A DNA stretch of 64,000 nt from CALNYS01 sp942490855 (GTDB lineage Bacteria; Planctomycetota; Phycisphaerae; Phycisphaerales; UBA1924), in contig CALNYS010000002.1 in NCBI GenBank assembly GCA_942490855.1, positions 186,001 through 250,000 on the forward strand, read 5' to 3'. Every line of letters begins with the position of its first letter. Position 1 is the first letter of the stretch. A model generated the notes under the pieces. That model made no database searches. It saw only the letters and a list, made by a program, of their open reading frames with translations, and was not told the DNA's origin. The position numbers were made by a program, and so were the translations under genes. This document shows positions 24,472 through 32,670 of this stretch, one piece after another.

Positions 24472-25959
24472 ATGCTCGTAGCGACCCAGGCGCCCGTCCC
24501 CCAGCTCACCTTCGACGACATCGCCCCCTCCCCCCCGCCGGTCTCGATCGTCGGCGGCTTCACGCTGGGGGCGAACATCGCCCCCGGGCTCTGGCTGGCC
24601 CGCCGACCCGAAGACGACGCCCCCCGCGCCGTCGCCCGGATCTTCGACCCCGAGTCGATCAACCGGCGCACCATCGAGCGGTTCGCCCACGACGCCGTCC
24701 AGCTCAAGCGCATCGACCACCCGGGCGCCGCCCGCCTCTTCGACGCCGGCATCGTGGCCCTCCCCACCGGCCCGGCGCCCTACCTCGTCGAGGAACTCGT
24801 GGACGGTCGCCGCCTCGCCGAGCACGCCCGGAGCATGGGCCTGCGCGGTCGCCTGTACGTGCTCGCCAGCCTCGCCGAGACCCTCCACGCGGCCCATCTC
24901 AAGGGCGTCGTCCACCGCGACCTGTCGCCCGACCGCGTGCGCATCGAGGATTCCGGTCGCCTGCGCGTCCGCGGGCTGGGCGTCTCGCACATCACCAACG
25001 ACGACGTCCGGGCGTTCTCCGCGAGCGCGGCCGCCTCGGCCTCCCGCGTCGCGCACCTCGCGCCGGAGCAGGCGATCGGCGCGTACGCCGCCATCGATGC
25101 GCGCGCCGACGTCTACGCGATCGGCGTCATCGCCTACCACCTGCTCACCGGTCGCCCGCCGTACACCCTCGTCGGCTCGGCCAAGGACGCCGCGGGCGTG
25201 ATCAAGAGCGAGGCCCCCGCCCCGATGGACCTCGGGCGCGACCCGCTGTCCCTCGACGCCGAGGCGATCATCATGAAAGCGCTCCGCAAGCGCCCCGAGG
25301 CCCGTCACCAGTCGGCGTCCGAGCTGGCGACCGACCTCACCCGCGCGCTCGCCGGCGAGACCAACTCCGCCCGCCTCGCCCCGGCCAGCCAGCACCTCCG
25401 CCTGGCGGTCCGACGCCGCCCGCTGATGCCCGTCGCCGCGGCCGCGGCCGTGCTCCTGACGCTCGTGGGCGTGGGGGCGATCGGCTTTGCCGCGGCGCCC
25501 ACCCCCGCGCCGGGGCTGCGGATCATCGAGCCGACGCTCGCCGCGTCGCCCGCGCCGGCGCGCCTCACGCTCGTCGCCCACGAGATCCCCGAGCGGACCG
25601 AACGCATGGACGCCGCGACGCGCGTGCGCGCGGCCGAGGCGCACGCGACGGGCGGACGGGCCGACGTCGCCGAGCACCTGCTCTCGGAGCTGATCACCAA
25701 AGCCGAGACGCCCGCGGAACGCGCCGCCGCGCAGCGCGCCCTCGCCGAGCTCTACCTGGACACCGGGCGCGCCGCGGACGCCGAGCCGCTCGCGCTCGAA
25801 GCCCTCACCCGCGCCGTTGACGAGCTCGGCGGCGACTCCCCCGCGTCCCGCGCCTGCTACCGCACGCTCAGCCGCGTGCTCGAAGCGTCCAGCCGACGCG
25901 CGCAGGCGGACCAGTGGTGGTCGCTCCTGGCTGGCGCCCCCCTCCCCGCGACGCTGTAG
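24472..25959 (+). CDS. degenerate Ser/Thr protein kinase (predicted pseudokinase) with TM helix and helical tail
   Basis: 495 residues from the ATG with GGAG upstream. Residues about 25-290 follow the bacterial Ser/Thr kinase fold, but key positions are changed. The beta-3 lysine is replaced (AVARIF around residue 54). The catalytic loop reads HRDLSPDRV (HRD kept, Lys and Asn lost). The DFG motif is replaced by GLG (RVRGLGVSH). There is no clear glycine-rich loop. Downstream elements (LAPEQAIG, DVYAIGVIAYHLLTGRPPYT, RHQSASELATDL) are well kept. A TM helix (about 315-340) precedes an extracytoplasmic or periplasmic tail of TPR-like helices. It may be a scaffold or sensor rather than an enzyme. 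Confidence 0.8.
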   Translation: MLVATQAPVPQLTFDDIAPSPPPVSIVGGFTLGANIAPGLWLARRPEDDAPRAVARIFDPESINRRTIERFAHDAVQLKRIDHPGAARLFDAGIVALPTGPAPYLVEELVDGRRLAEHARSMGLRGRLYVLASLAETLHAAHLKGVVHRDLSPDRVRIEDSGRLRVRGLGVSHITNDDVRAFSASAAASASRVAHLAPEQAIGAYAAIDARADVYAIGVIAYHLLTGRPPYTLVGSAKDAAGVIKSEAPAPMDLGRDPLSLDAEAIIMKALRKRPEARHQSASELATDLTRALAGETNSARLAPASQHLRLAVRRRPLMPVAAAAAVLLTLVGVGAIGFAAAPTPAPGLRIIEPTLAASPAPARLTLVAHEIPERTERMDAATRVRAAEAHATGGRADVAEHLLSELITKAETPAERAAAQRALAELYLDTGRAADAEPLALEALTRAVDELGGDSPASRACYRTLSRVLEASSRRAQADQWWSLLAGAPLPATL

Positions 25960-25962
25960 CCC

Positions 25963-26790
25963 TCAGTCGTCCGGGAAGAAGTTCACCCGCTCGTGCCCGC
26001 CCTCGAAGAACGTCCGGGGGCGGTACCCCGAGAACGCACGAAACTCGCGGATCAGGTGCGCTTGATCGGCGTACCCGAGCTCCGCCGCGAGCCCCGCCCA
26101 GTCCACGCGCTCCTGCGCCGCCACCCGCTCGAGGATGGGCACGAACCGGAGCACGCGCTGCATCAGCTTGGGCGTGAGCCCGGCGTGACGGGTAAAGAGC
26201 TCGACGAATCGTTTGTAGGACACGCTCCCGTCCTGCTCGACGAGCGCCGTGAACGCGACCTCGCCGGGCGAGTCGCGCAGCCGCTCCAGCGCCAGTCGCA
26301 CGATCGGAGGCGGCTCGTGCGCCGCGTCGTAGCGCTCGGCGAGCCAGCCCACCAGCGCACCGACGACCGCCTCGGGGTCCGGCTCGGCGACGAGGCGGGC
26401 TCGCAGGCCCGTCACGCTGTCGCCGAAGATCTCAGCCGCGTCGACCACCCGGTTCGCCAGCGCGCCCAGGGGCGTGTGCGTGAACGCGAGCGCCTCGCCG
26501 GGCGCAAACTGGACCGCGGCGAGCCGAAAACCCGGCGCGGTCGCGCTGATCGAGAGCCGTTCGGAGTGCGCCCCGGAGAACCACGCGCCGCGGAATTCGC
26601 GCACGGGCGCCTTCGTTTCGGGGTCGAGCACGGCGCGGGGCGCCCCGTCGAGCTCGATGACCAGGTGCGTGCGCCCGCTCGGGACCAGACGCTCGGTCCG
26701 GTGCTCGGGCTCGTACGACTCCAGACAGAACACCGATTCGACCGCCCCTTGCAGTGGCGGCTCGCTCGGGCTGACGGCGTGGTGCTTCAC
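25963..26790 (-). CDS. AraC family transcriptional regulator
   Basis: 275 residues. The N-terminal half has the style of the DUF6597 sensor domain (RLVPSGRTHLVIELDGAP, FAPGEALAFTHTPLGALANR). The C-terminal helix-turn-helix shows VSYKRFVELFTRHAGLTPKL then LAAELGYADQAHLIREFRAF and SGYRPRTFFE, the classic AraC repeat. The GTG start at 26790 is supported by a TAGACT hexamer 7 bases upstream with no Shine-Dalgarno, a predicted leaderless start. It lies just downstream of an SRPBCC gene on the same strand. Confidence 0.8.
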   Translation of the reverse strand: MKHHAVSPSEPPLQGAVESVFCLESYEPEHRTERLVPSGRTHLVIELDGAPRAVLDPETKAPVREFRGAWFSGAHSERLSISATAPGFRLAAVQFAPGEALAFTHTPLGALANRVVDAAEIFGDSVTGLRARLVAEPDPEAVVGALVGWLAERYDAAHEPPPIVRLALERLRDSPGEVAFTALVEQDGSVSYKRFVELFTRHAGLTPKLMQRVLRFVPILERVAAQERVDWAGLAAELGYADQAHLIREFRAFSGYRPRTFFEGGHERVNFFPDD

Positions 26791-26797
26791 GCCGGGG

Positions 26798-26803
26798 AGT
26801 CTA
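26798..26803 (-). promoter_or_regulatory. -10 element of a predicted leaderless promoter (AraC-type gene)
   Basis: TAGACT on the minus strand, 7 bases before the GTG at 26790. No consensus -35 found. Confidence 0.4.
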
Positions 26804-26804
26804 G

Positions 26805-27389
26805 CTACGGGCGTTCGCCCTCGAGGTGCGCGATGAGGCGCTCGTAGAGCCCGCGGTTCTGCTGCTCGAAGAACCCCATCATGCGCCGCAGCTCGGGGCT
26901 GTCGGTGTAGCCGAGCCCGTAGGACGTCACGCGGGTGCGCCCCGGCTCGAGCGCATCGAAGAGGATCACGTTGTAGAGATTCTCGGCGTCTTTCTTGAGG
27001 ACCTCGGGCCAGTTCTCTGTCGCGTCGGTGCGCAGCGTGAGCAGGCGTTGCGGGACGTAGTTGACGATGTGCAGCGTGATCACGTGATCGCCCTCGAGCC
27101 CGCGCTCGGGGTCGTAGGACGCGCGGATCGTGCCCCCGGCGCGCAGGTCGGCTTCCGCGACGGGCGCCGCCCACGACGCGTACCCCTCCGAGGTCGTGTA
27201 CGCGTCCCAGACCTCGGCGACGGGCGCCTCGATCACGACGGTCTCGGTCAGCGTGAGCTGGCCCTCGGGGGTGCGATCGACGGAGTGGGAGATGCGCGGC
27301 GCGGGCTCGTCTGCGCCGGCAAAGCAGGCAAAGGCGCACACGGCGAGAGCGACCACGACGAACGCGGGAAGCAATGGAGTGTTCTTCAT
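26805..27389 (-). CDS. secreted SRPBCC-fold (START/AHSA1-like) protein
   Basis: 194 residues. N-terminal signal (LPAFVVVALAVCAFACFAGA; the Cys near the cleavage site might make it a lipoprotein, but the lipobox is imperfect). The domain starts TLTETVVIEAPVAEVWDAYT, continues GYASWAAPVAEADLRAGGTI, and ends RRMMGFFEQQNRGLYERLIA, as in AHSA1/SRPBCC ligand-binding proteins. Ligand unknown. A TACGCT hexamer 7 bases before the ATG suggests a leaderless transcript. The AraC-type gene follows 14 bases after its stop. Confidence 0.8.
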   Translation of the reverse strand: MKNTPLLPAFVVVALAVCAFACFAGADEPAPRISHSVDRTPEGQLTLTETVVIEAPVAEVWDAYTTSEGYASWAAPVAEADLRAGGTIRASYDPERGLEGDHVITLHIVNYVPQRLLTLRTDATENWPEVLKKDAENLYNVILFDALEPGRTRVTSYGLGYTDSPELRRMMGFFEQQNRGLYERLIAHLEGERP

Positions 27390-27396
27390 GCCGGCG

Positions 27397-27402
27397 AGCG
27401 TA
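27397..27402 (-). promoter_or_regulatory. -10 element of a predicted leaderless promoter (SRPBCC gene)
   Basis: TACGCT on the minus strand, 7 bases before the ATG at 27389. No Shine-Dalgarno and no clear -35. Confidence 0.35.
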
Positions 27403-27532
27403 CCGGGGGCGCGGCCCGGAGGATTGAACATTTCTGCCCGCGCCCGCGTGCTTGGGCTGCAAGTCCGAAACACCCGGCGGCCCGTTCCCGGCGCCGCCGC
27501 GTGTACGCATCCGTCACGAATCTCAGACCCGC

Positions 27533-28774
27533 TCAGAACGCCGGCCCCCACGCGGCGAGCAAGATCGCGAGGTCGCCCGAGTTGACGAAGCCGTCGCCGT
27601 TGAGGTCGGCGCTCGAGCCGGTGGTCCCGTCCGCGCACGGGTGACGCTTCTTAAAGAGGGGCTCGGTGTTGGGGAACACGCCCAGCTGGTTGAAGGCTTG
27701 CTGCGCGTTCGGGTTCAGGAACGGCGCCGTGATGCCGGCGCCGAACTCCGCGAAGAACTCGCACACCTCGCCAGTCGGGCTCTTGATGATGTTCACGCTG
27801 TCATAGAAGTCGTTGCGGTTCTGCCCGAACCCGGTGTTTCCTGCAAAGAGCGGGCCGGGGGCGCCGAGCGCTGGGTCGCCCAGGCAGAGGTTGAGGGATC
27901 CGAAGCCGTAGGCGTTGCCGAACCCGGCGGTCCCGATGGGGTTCCCCGCGGCGTCGGTCAGGAACCAGTTGAACGAGAGGCACTCGCCCTTGTCCCAGTC
28001 GCAGACGTAAATAACGAACCCGTCGAGAACGTTGCCGGTGGGATCGATATCGATCTGCGCCATGTTGGACGGGAAGGGAAGGCCTGCGGGGTCGGGGGTG
28101 TAGGGGCCAAACGGGAACGGCGGCGCCACGGGCGGTCCGCCGTCGATCGCGGTGTCGCCCAATCCCGCAAAGTCCGTCGATCCATCGAGCCCGAAGCCGG
28201 GGACGAGCGCCCACGAGGCGAACGGGTTGCCCGGGAGCGGACCGAGCAGGTCGTGGAAGGGCAACGGCGTGCCGCAGCGCCACTCCGCGGTGCCCTTGAC
28301 GCCAGAAAAGTTCCCGGTCGCGCTCCAGTCGTTGAGGGCGCCGGGGACGTCGCCTCGCCCGCGCCCGTTGTGGATGGCGGGGACATCGAAGACGCCGGGC
28401 CCGATGTCGCCGGGGCTAAAGGGTGTCCCGCCGCGCCCGTCGGGGTCCACGTTCGCGAGGAAGATTGTCGGGGGCGCGCCGGTTGCGCCCGCGACGCCCA
28501 TCGCCCCTCCACCGAAGCCGGGGCCGATCGCGAGCGTGCCGACGTTGGGCGCGATGATCATCCCGCATGCGTCCTGGTCGGACCAGTTGAGCACTTCGAA
28601 CTCGATGCAGTACGTCTTGCAGGTGAGGTCACCGGGCAACTGCTCAATATCGGTGATCCGGAAGCAGAACACAGGGGGCGCTTGGGCGGCTCCCGGCGGA
28701 TCAGCGAACGCGGGCGCGGCGCAGGCTCCGGCGAGTGTTCCGATCAGGGCGCACGTGAGAGGGTGGTGTGTCAT
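27533..28774 (-). CDS. secreted protein with C-terminal dockerin-like domain
   Basis: 413 residues from the ATG (GGAG 8 bases upstream). Signal peptide MTHHPLTCALIGTLAGACAA ending near AFA. The body is Gly/Pro/Asn-rich and beta-rich, with no enzyme motif seen. It ends with one clear calcium-loop repeat, DLNGDGFVNSGDLAILLAAW, preceded by Cys-containing HPCADGTTGSSA. Like its relatives in the window it is probably surface-associated. Function unknown. Confidence 0.8.
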   Translation of the reverse strand: MTHHPLTCALIGTLAGACAAPAFADPPGAAQAPPVFCFRITDIEQLPGDLTCKTYCIEFEVLNWSDQDACGMIIAPNVGTLAIGPGFGGGAMGVAGATGAPPTIFLANVDPDGRGGTPFSPGDIGPGVFDVPAIHNGRGRGDVPGALNDWSATGNFSGVKGTAEWRCGTPLPFHDLLGPLPGNPFASWALVPGFGLDGSTDFAGLGDTAIDGGPPVAPPFPFGPYTPDPAGLPFPSNMAQIDIDPTGNVLDGFVIYVCDWDKGECLSFNWFLTDAAGNPIGTAGFGNAYGFGSLNLCLGDPALGAPGPLFAGNTGFGQNRNDFYDSVNIIKSPTGEVCEFFAEFGAGITAPFLNPNAQQAFNQLGVFPNTEPLFKKRHPCADGTTGSSADLNGDGFVNSGDLAILLAAWGPAF

Positions 28775-29161
28775 CCGTGGATCTCCAGCTATTGCCGGGG
28801 AGCCCAGGAGGCTGAAAACGCAAGTCCCTGGGAGCAACCCCGGGGTGATTCAAAGCGGCCTTCACAATTCAGCCGCGGATACCTACGTCCTCCAGACTAC
28901 CCATGCGATCACGCGGAAACACGCTCAAAAACAGACATCGCTGTAAGCGCTTCACCCGACGCACCCTCGGTTCGCACGCACCGAGGACACCCGCGTCTGA
29001 TGTCGCCACTCGATCGGGTGGGTCGCGCGCCGTGCGCGCTGGCGACGGGGGGCGCAAGAGCGGCGCGTTCCACCTGTTCAGGTGTGGGCGAATTGCCCGA
29101 AGTCCGTACCAGATGCTGGTTTGCACTGGCGTCTCCCGCGCCGAGCGTGCAGGATAGTGGG
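28775..29161. other. 387-base intergenic region
   Basis: Between the divergent dockerin gene and the sigma factor gene. I see no convincing coding sequence, tRNA, terminator or repeat. A palindromic AAGCGCTT lies near 28952. It presumably holds both promoters, but no strong match stands out. Confidence 0.4.
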
Positions 29162-29677
29162 ATGGGGTACCAGTTCCGAGAGTCTCCTCTTGAGACCATG
29201 ACCGGCGTGCTGAACGACGTGGATCGCGGCGTGGTCGGTGCGCAGGATCGTCTCGTCGAGCTCTTCCTCCCCGACGTGCGCAAGCTCGCGAACGGGCAGC
29301 TGGACACCGCCTCGTTCCACGCTGAGGCGCGCCTGCCCGACGTGATCCACGAGACGTTTACCCGCCTGTTCAAGGACGCGCCCCCCTCCTCGCGTGATCG
29401 CACGCGCTGCTACTCCGCCGCCTCGCAGGCGATGCGTCACGTCCTGATGGAGCGCGCACGGGCCGCGGAAGTCCGGGCGCGCCACGACCAGTCCTTCGCC
29501 TCGACCCGCGTGAACGCCCTGGACACCCGCGAGCGTCTCGGGCTGCTGCTGGCGATGGACGAGGCGTTCGAGCGTCTCCGCGACATCGCGCCGCTGCAGC
29601 ACGAGATCGTCGCCGCACGCTACTTCGCCGGGCTGAGTGTGGCGGAGGCTCGCGGGCGGTCTGGACCGGAGCGTTGA
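29162..29677 (+). CDS. ECF-type RNA polymerase sigma factor (truncated by frameshift)
   Basis: 171 residues. Region 2-like helices (QDRLVELFLPDVRKLANGQL, LPDVIHETFTRLFKD, ASQAMRHVLMERARAAEVRA) and a linker are followed by the start of region 4, FERLRDIAPLQHEIVAARYF then AGLSVAEA. The frame then runs into RGRSGPER and stops. In the +1 frame the sequence continues exactly as region 4 should (AGGLDRSVEEIESEYALAVA then WL). One extra base near 29651 would explain this. It belongs to the planctomycete-style ECF group found beside Ser/Thr kinases. As written it lacks the helix-turn-helix that reads the -35. Confidence 0.8.
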   Translation: MGYQFRESPLETMTGVLNDVDRGVVGAQDRLVELFLPDVRKLANGQLDTASFHAEARLPDVIHETFTRLFKDAPPSSRDRTRCYSAASQAMRHVLMERARAAEVRARHDQSFASTRVNALDTRERLGLLLAMDEAFERLRDIAPLQHEIVAARYFAGLSVAEARGRSGPER

Positions 29678-31829
29678 AGAGATCGAGAGCGAATACGCGC
29701 TCGCGGTCGCGTGGCTGAGCACCACGCTCCCGCGCCCCGCCTCGAGCGCCGCGGCGCACGCGCTGTATTGCGACGCGATGCGCCTCCCCCCCGGCGAGCG
29801 CGACGCCTTTGTGCGCGCCGGCGCAGCAGACGACGATGCGTCGGCCGCGTTCGTGCTCGGCTGCGTCGCGCAGCACGATCGCTCCAGCTGGCTCGACGAA
29901 CCGATCGGGACGTTCCTGCCCGAGCTCTTCGACCCGGGGGAGATCGAGGTCGGGCCGTACACGATCACCAAGAAGATCGGCTCGGGCTCGATGGGCGAGG
30001 TGTACCTCGCGCGGGACGAGCACCTCAAGCGCGACATCGCGCTCAAGATCCTCTCGCGCCAGCGTTCCAAGGTGGCGGGGGACACCCAGAGCGTGCTGCG
30101 CGAGGCGAGGGCGTCGGCCCGTCTCGATCACCCCGGCATCGTCCCGGTCTTCGAGGCCGGGCACAACGGCGCGGCGTTCTGGATCGCCAGCGCCTACGTC
30201 GAGGGCGGGTCGCTCCGCGAACGCCTCGACGCGCTGGACCCCGCCGAGCGCCACACGCGCGGGTGGGTTGACCACGCGGTCGTGATCGTTGCCCGCTGCG
30301 CCGAAGCGATCCAACACGCGCACGATCACGGCGTGATCCACCGCGACGTGAAGCCTTCGAACATCCTGCTGGGCGAGCGCGGGGCGCCGCGCTTGGTTGA
30401 TTTCGGCATCGCCCACACGCCGGGCGAACGGTTCGAGACCATCCTGCACCACGCCGGCACGACGCCCTACATGAGCCCCGAGCGCGCGCGCGAGGAAGAA
30501 CGGACGCCGCACCCGCGCAGCGACGTGTACTCGCTGGGCGTCGTGCTCTACGAGTGCCTCACGGGCGCGCTCCCGTTCCCGGGGCGCACGCTCGCCGAGC
30601 TGCTGGGCGCGCACGACGGGGCGCTCCCGCGGAGCATCCGGAGCGTCAACCGGCGGGTCCCGCGCGGGCTTGAAGCGGTGTGCTTCAAGGCGCTCGAGCT
30701 GGACCCGCGCCGCCGGTACCAGTCCGCGCAGGAGTTCGCCGACGACCTCCGGCGCGCGCTGGGAGGCGAGGCGGTCGCGGGGCTCCAACGCTTCGCGCGA
30801 CCGCGCGCCTGGGCGTCGCGCCGCCGCCTCCCGCTGATCGCCGGGGCCGTCGTCGTCGCGAGCGTCGCGATCGTCGCCGCGGCGCTGCATACCCCGGTTC
30901 CCAGCGGCGTCCTCGTCATCCCGGGCGAAGGGACGCGGGTCGCTGTCTACCCGCTCCGGGGCGGGCCCCAGCACGGGCCGGGCGAAGCGGTGTACGAGGG
31001 CACGCTCCCGCTCCGTAAACGCCTGCCTGAGGGGGACTACCGGGCGGTTGTCTACGCCGGAACGGGCACGATCGAGCTCTCCCGCGAGATCCGAGCCGGG
31101 GAAACCGTCGTCGCCGAGCCCCCGGAGTCCCCGGCGTGGTGGCTCGCGTCGGACATGATCCACATCCCCGCCGGGCCGGCCGTGGTCGGGCGGGAAGACA
31201 TGGACGCCCCGGCGTACGCCCGGCGCACGATCGAGCTGCCCGCGTACTGGATCGATCGGTACGAGGTGTCCAACGCCGAGTACCGGGCGTTTGTCCAGGC
31301 GACCGGCGCCGAGGCCCCCGCGATCTGGCCCTCCCCCTACGACCCGGCGTTCGATCACCTGCCCGTCGTCGGGGTCTCGCGCGACGAGGCCCGTGCCTAC
31401 GCCGAGTGGGCGGGCAAGCGTCTCCCCACGGCGAACGAGTGGGAGCGCGCCGCGGCCTCGGCCGAGGGCTTCATGTTCCCGTGGGGCAACGACGCGCCGC
31501 CCCCGCCCGCCGACCCGGTGGGCCCCGGGCTGTGGAGCATCCGTCCCGGCACGCCGGAAGGGCGCGACCACTACCTGCGTTACGTGCGCGCAATCAACGA
31601 CGGCGGGCAGGATGTATCCCCCGAAGGGGGGGTGAACTTCTTCGGGAACGTCGCCGAGTGGACCGAGACTCGGCACGGCCCCGTATCCCCCGAAGAGGGG
31701 TTCATTATCAAGGGCACGGATTGGGCGCGCGCGGTGTACAGCGGCGCGGGACTCACCGGCGTGTCGTATGGGCAGACGACCACACGCGCGCTGCACATCG
31801 GGTTCCGCTGCGCGCGCACGTCCCGCTGA
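29637..31829 (+). CDS. Ser/Thr protein kinase with TM helix and C-terminal FGE-like domain; N-terminus is the sigma region 4
   Basis: 730 residues from an internal GTG that is probably not the real start. The first 40 residues are the missing region 4 of the sigma factor. Next comes ALYCDAMRLPPGERDAFVRA, a short module common before planctomycete kinases. The kinase domain (about 105-375) is intact: GSGSMGEVYLA, IALKIL, HRDVKPSNIL, DFGIAH, SPERA. A TM helix follows (LPLIAGAVVVASVAIVAAAL). The C-terminal 220 residues resemble a formylglycine-generating-enzyme/SUMF1 domain (MIHIPAGPAVVGRE, YWIDRYEVSNAEYRAF, GKRLPTANEWERAA, GNVAEWTE, GFRCAR). The catalytic cysteine pair of true FGE is not visible, so a binding role is likelier. 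If the frameshift is repaired, sigma factor and kinase are one protein of about 888 residues. Confidence 0.85.
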   Translation: MWRRLAGGLDRSVEEIESEYALAVAWLSTTLPRPASSAAAHALYCDAMRLPPGERDAFVRAGAADDDASAAFVLGCVAQHDRSSWLDEPIGTFLPELFDPGEIEVGPYTITKKIGSGSMGEVYLARDEHLKRDIALKILSRQRSKVAGDTQSVLREARASARLDHPGIVPVFEAGHNGAAFWIASAYVEGGSLRERLDALDPAERHTRGWVDHAVVIVARCAEAIQHAHDHGVIHRDVKPSNILLGERGAPRLVDFGIAHTPGERFETILHHAGTTPYMSPERAREEERTPHPRSDVYSLGVVLYECLTGALPFPGRTLAELLGAHDGALPRSIRSVNRRVPRGLEAVCFKALELDPRRRYQSAQEFADDLRRALGGEAVAGLQRFARPRAWASRRRLPLIAGAVVVASVAIVAAALHTPVPSGVLVIPGEGTRVAVYPLRGGPQHGPGEAVYEGTLPLRKRLPEGDYRAVVYAGTGTIELSREIRAGETVVAEPPESPAWWLASDMIHIPAGPAVVGREDMDAPAYARRTIELPAYWIDRYEVSNAEYRAFVQATGAEAPAIWPSPYDPAFDHLPVVGVSRDEARAYAEWAGKRLPTANEWERAAASAEGFMFPWGNDAPPPPADPVGPGLWSIRPGTPEGRDHYLRYVRAINDGGQDVSPEGGVNFFGNVAEWTETRHGPVSPEEGFIIKGTDWARAVYSGAGLTGVSYGQTTTRALHIGFRCARTSR

Positions 31830-31940
31830 ATTGCCCTGTACTACTCTCGAAATACAGACCCTTTTGTGAGAAACCAACGCCGCTGCGCCTACGATGCGCT
31901 CACTCTTCCAAAAACACGTTTGTCCCCCAGGAGGCACCCC

Positions 31941-32357
31941 ATGGCTCGTGGAAGCATGCTCATTCAGATCCAGCGCCCGTCCCTTTCGCCGGCCGACACG
32001 GAGCGGTTCAACACGTCGCTGCGCGCGCACTGCGCGCAGTACGGCTTGTCGCCGGCGTGTGATTCGTGGGTCGAGATCTTCGGTCTCCCCGAGGACGCCT
32101 CGGGGCTGCACGCGTTCGTGACGTCGAAGCTGGAGGGCACCTCGATCGACATGGGAAACGTGACGTACGAGCCGATCTCCGACTCGATGGCCTACTGCAT
32201 CACGTCCAGCGAGCTCATCACGTGCTACCCGACGATCACGCCGATCTGGTCGGGCGGCAACGCCAACCCGTTCGCGGTGAAGGTGAAGCTCGAGTCCGGG
32301 CTCGAGGTCGAGTACCCGATCACGTTCGTCGTCGCGATCGACGCCAAGCTCGGCTAA
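31941..32357 (+). CDS. hypothetical protein
   Basis: 138 residues. The ATG at 31941 is set by AGGAGG 7 bases upstream. No signal peptide or membrane helix. Opens SMLIQIQRPSLSPADTERFN and ends VKLESGLEVEYPITFVVAID then AKLG. It has four Cys, some near the surface-like loops (HCAQYGLSPACDSWVEIF, MAYCITSSELITCYP). No family recognised. It lies downstream of the kinase gene with its own ribosome site. Confidence 0.65.
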   Translation: MARGSMLIQIQRPSLSPADTERFNTSLRAHCAQYGLSPACDSWVEIFGLPEDASGLHAFVTSKLEGTSIDMGNVTYEPISDSMAYCITSSELITCYPTITPIWSGGNANPFAVKVKLESGLEVEYPITFVVAIDAKLG

Positions 32358-32406
32358 GGCCCCGTGCGGGGTCGCCCGCGTATGAGCACAAGACACACAA
32401 AAACAA

Positions 32407-32440
32407 ACGAGGCGGGGTCCGGATGAACCCCGCCTCGTTC
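32407..32440 (-). terminator. Rho-independent terminator of tRNA-Val
   Basis: A perfect 13-bp stem (AACGAGGCGGGGT / ACCCCGCCTCGTT) with an 8-base loop. Read on the minus strand it is followed by TGTTTTTGTG. It may also slow plus-strand transcription from the preceding gene, but the T-rich side faces the tRNA transcript. Confidence 0.8.
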
Positions 32441-32473
32441 GGTTATCGGTGGCGTCTCGGGGACGCACGGAAG

Positions 32474-32547
32474 TGAGCGATACTGGACTTGAACCAGTGA
32501 CCTCCTCGATGTCAACGAGGCGCGCTAGCCAACTGCGCCAATCGCTC
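32474..32547 (-). tRNA. tRNA-Val (GAC anticodon)
   Basis: Complete cloverleaf on the minus strand: acceptor GAGCGAT/ATCGCTC with discriminator A, D stem GCGC/GCGC, anticodon stem CCTCG/CGAGG with loop TTGACAT, and T stem ACTGG/CCAGT with loop TTCAAGT. CCA is not encoded. Confidence 0.97.
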
Positions 32548-32590
32548 GATACAGACCGCTCGGCGGGAACCCGTCCAGCGGCGTTTGCGA

Positions 32591-32619
32591 AGTATAAGCT
32601 CTCCCCGGCGGAATGCCAG
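32591..32619 (-). promoter_or_regulatory. promoter of tRNA-Val
   Basis: Minus-strand TATACT (32596-32591) with CTGGCA 17 bases upstream. The predicted start lies about 37 bases before the tRNA. Confidence 0.45.
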
Positions 32620-32670
32620 CAGGCCGCCGAGAGTTCATCCCGAGACGCTCCTCACAAGGAATCCGCCCCC

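Noticed and set aside
29370..32468. A 1032-codon minus-strand open frame opposite the kinase
   Set aside because: Antisense shadow of the kinase region; no motifs and no ribosome site.
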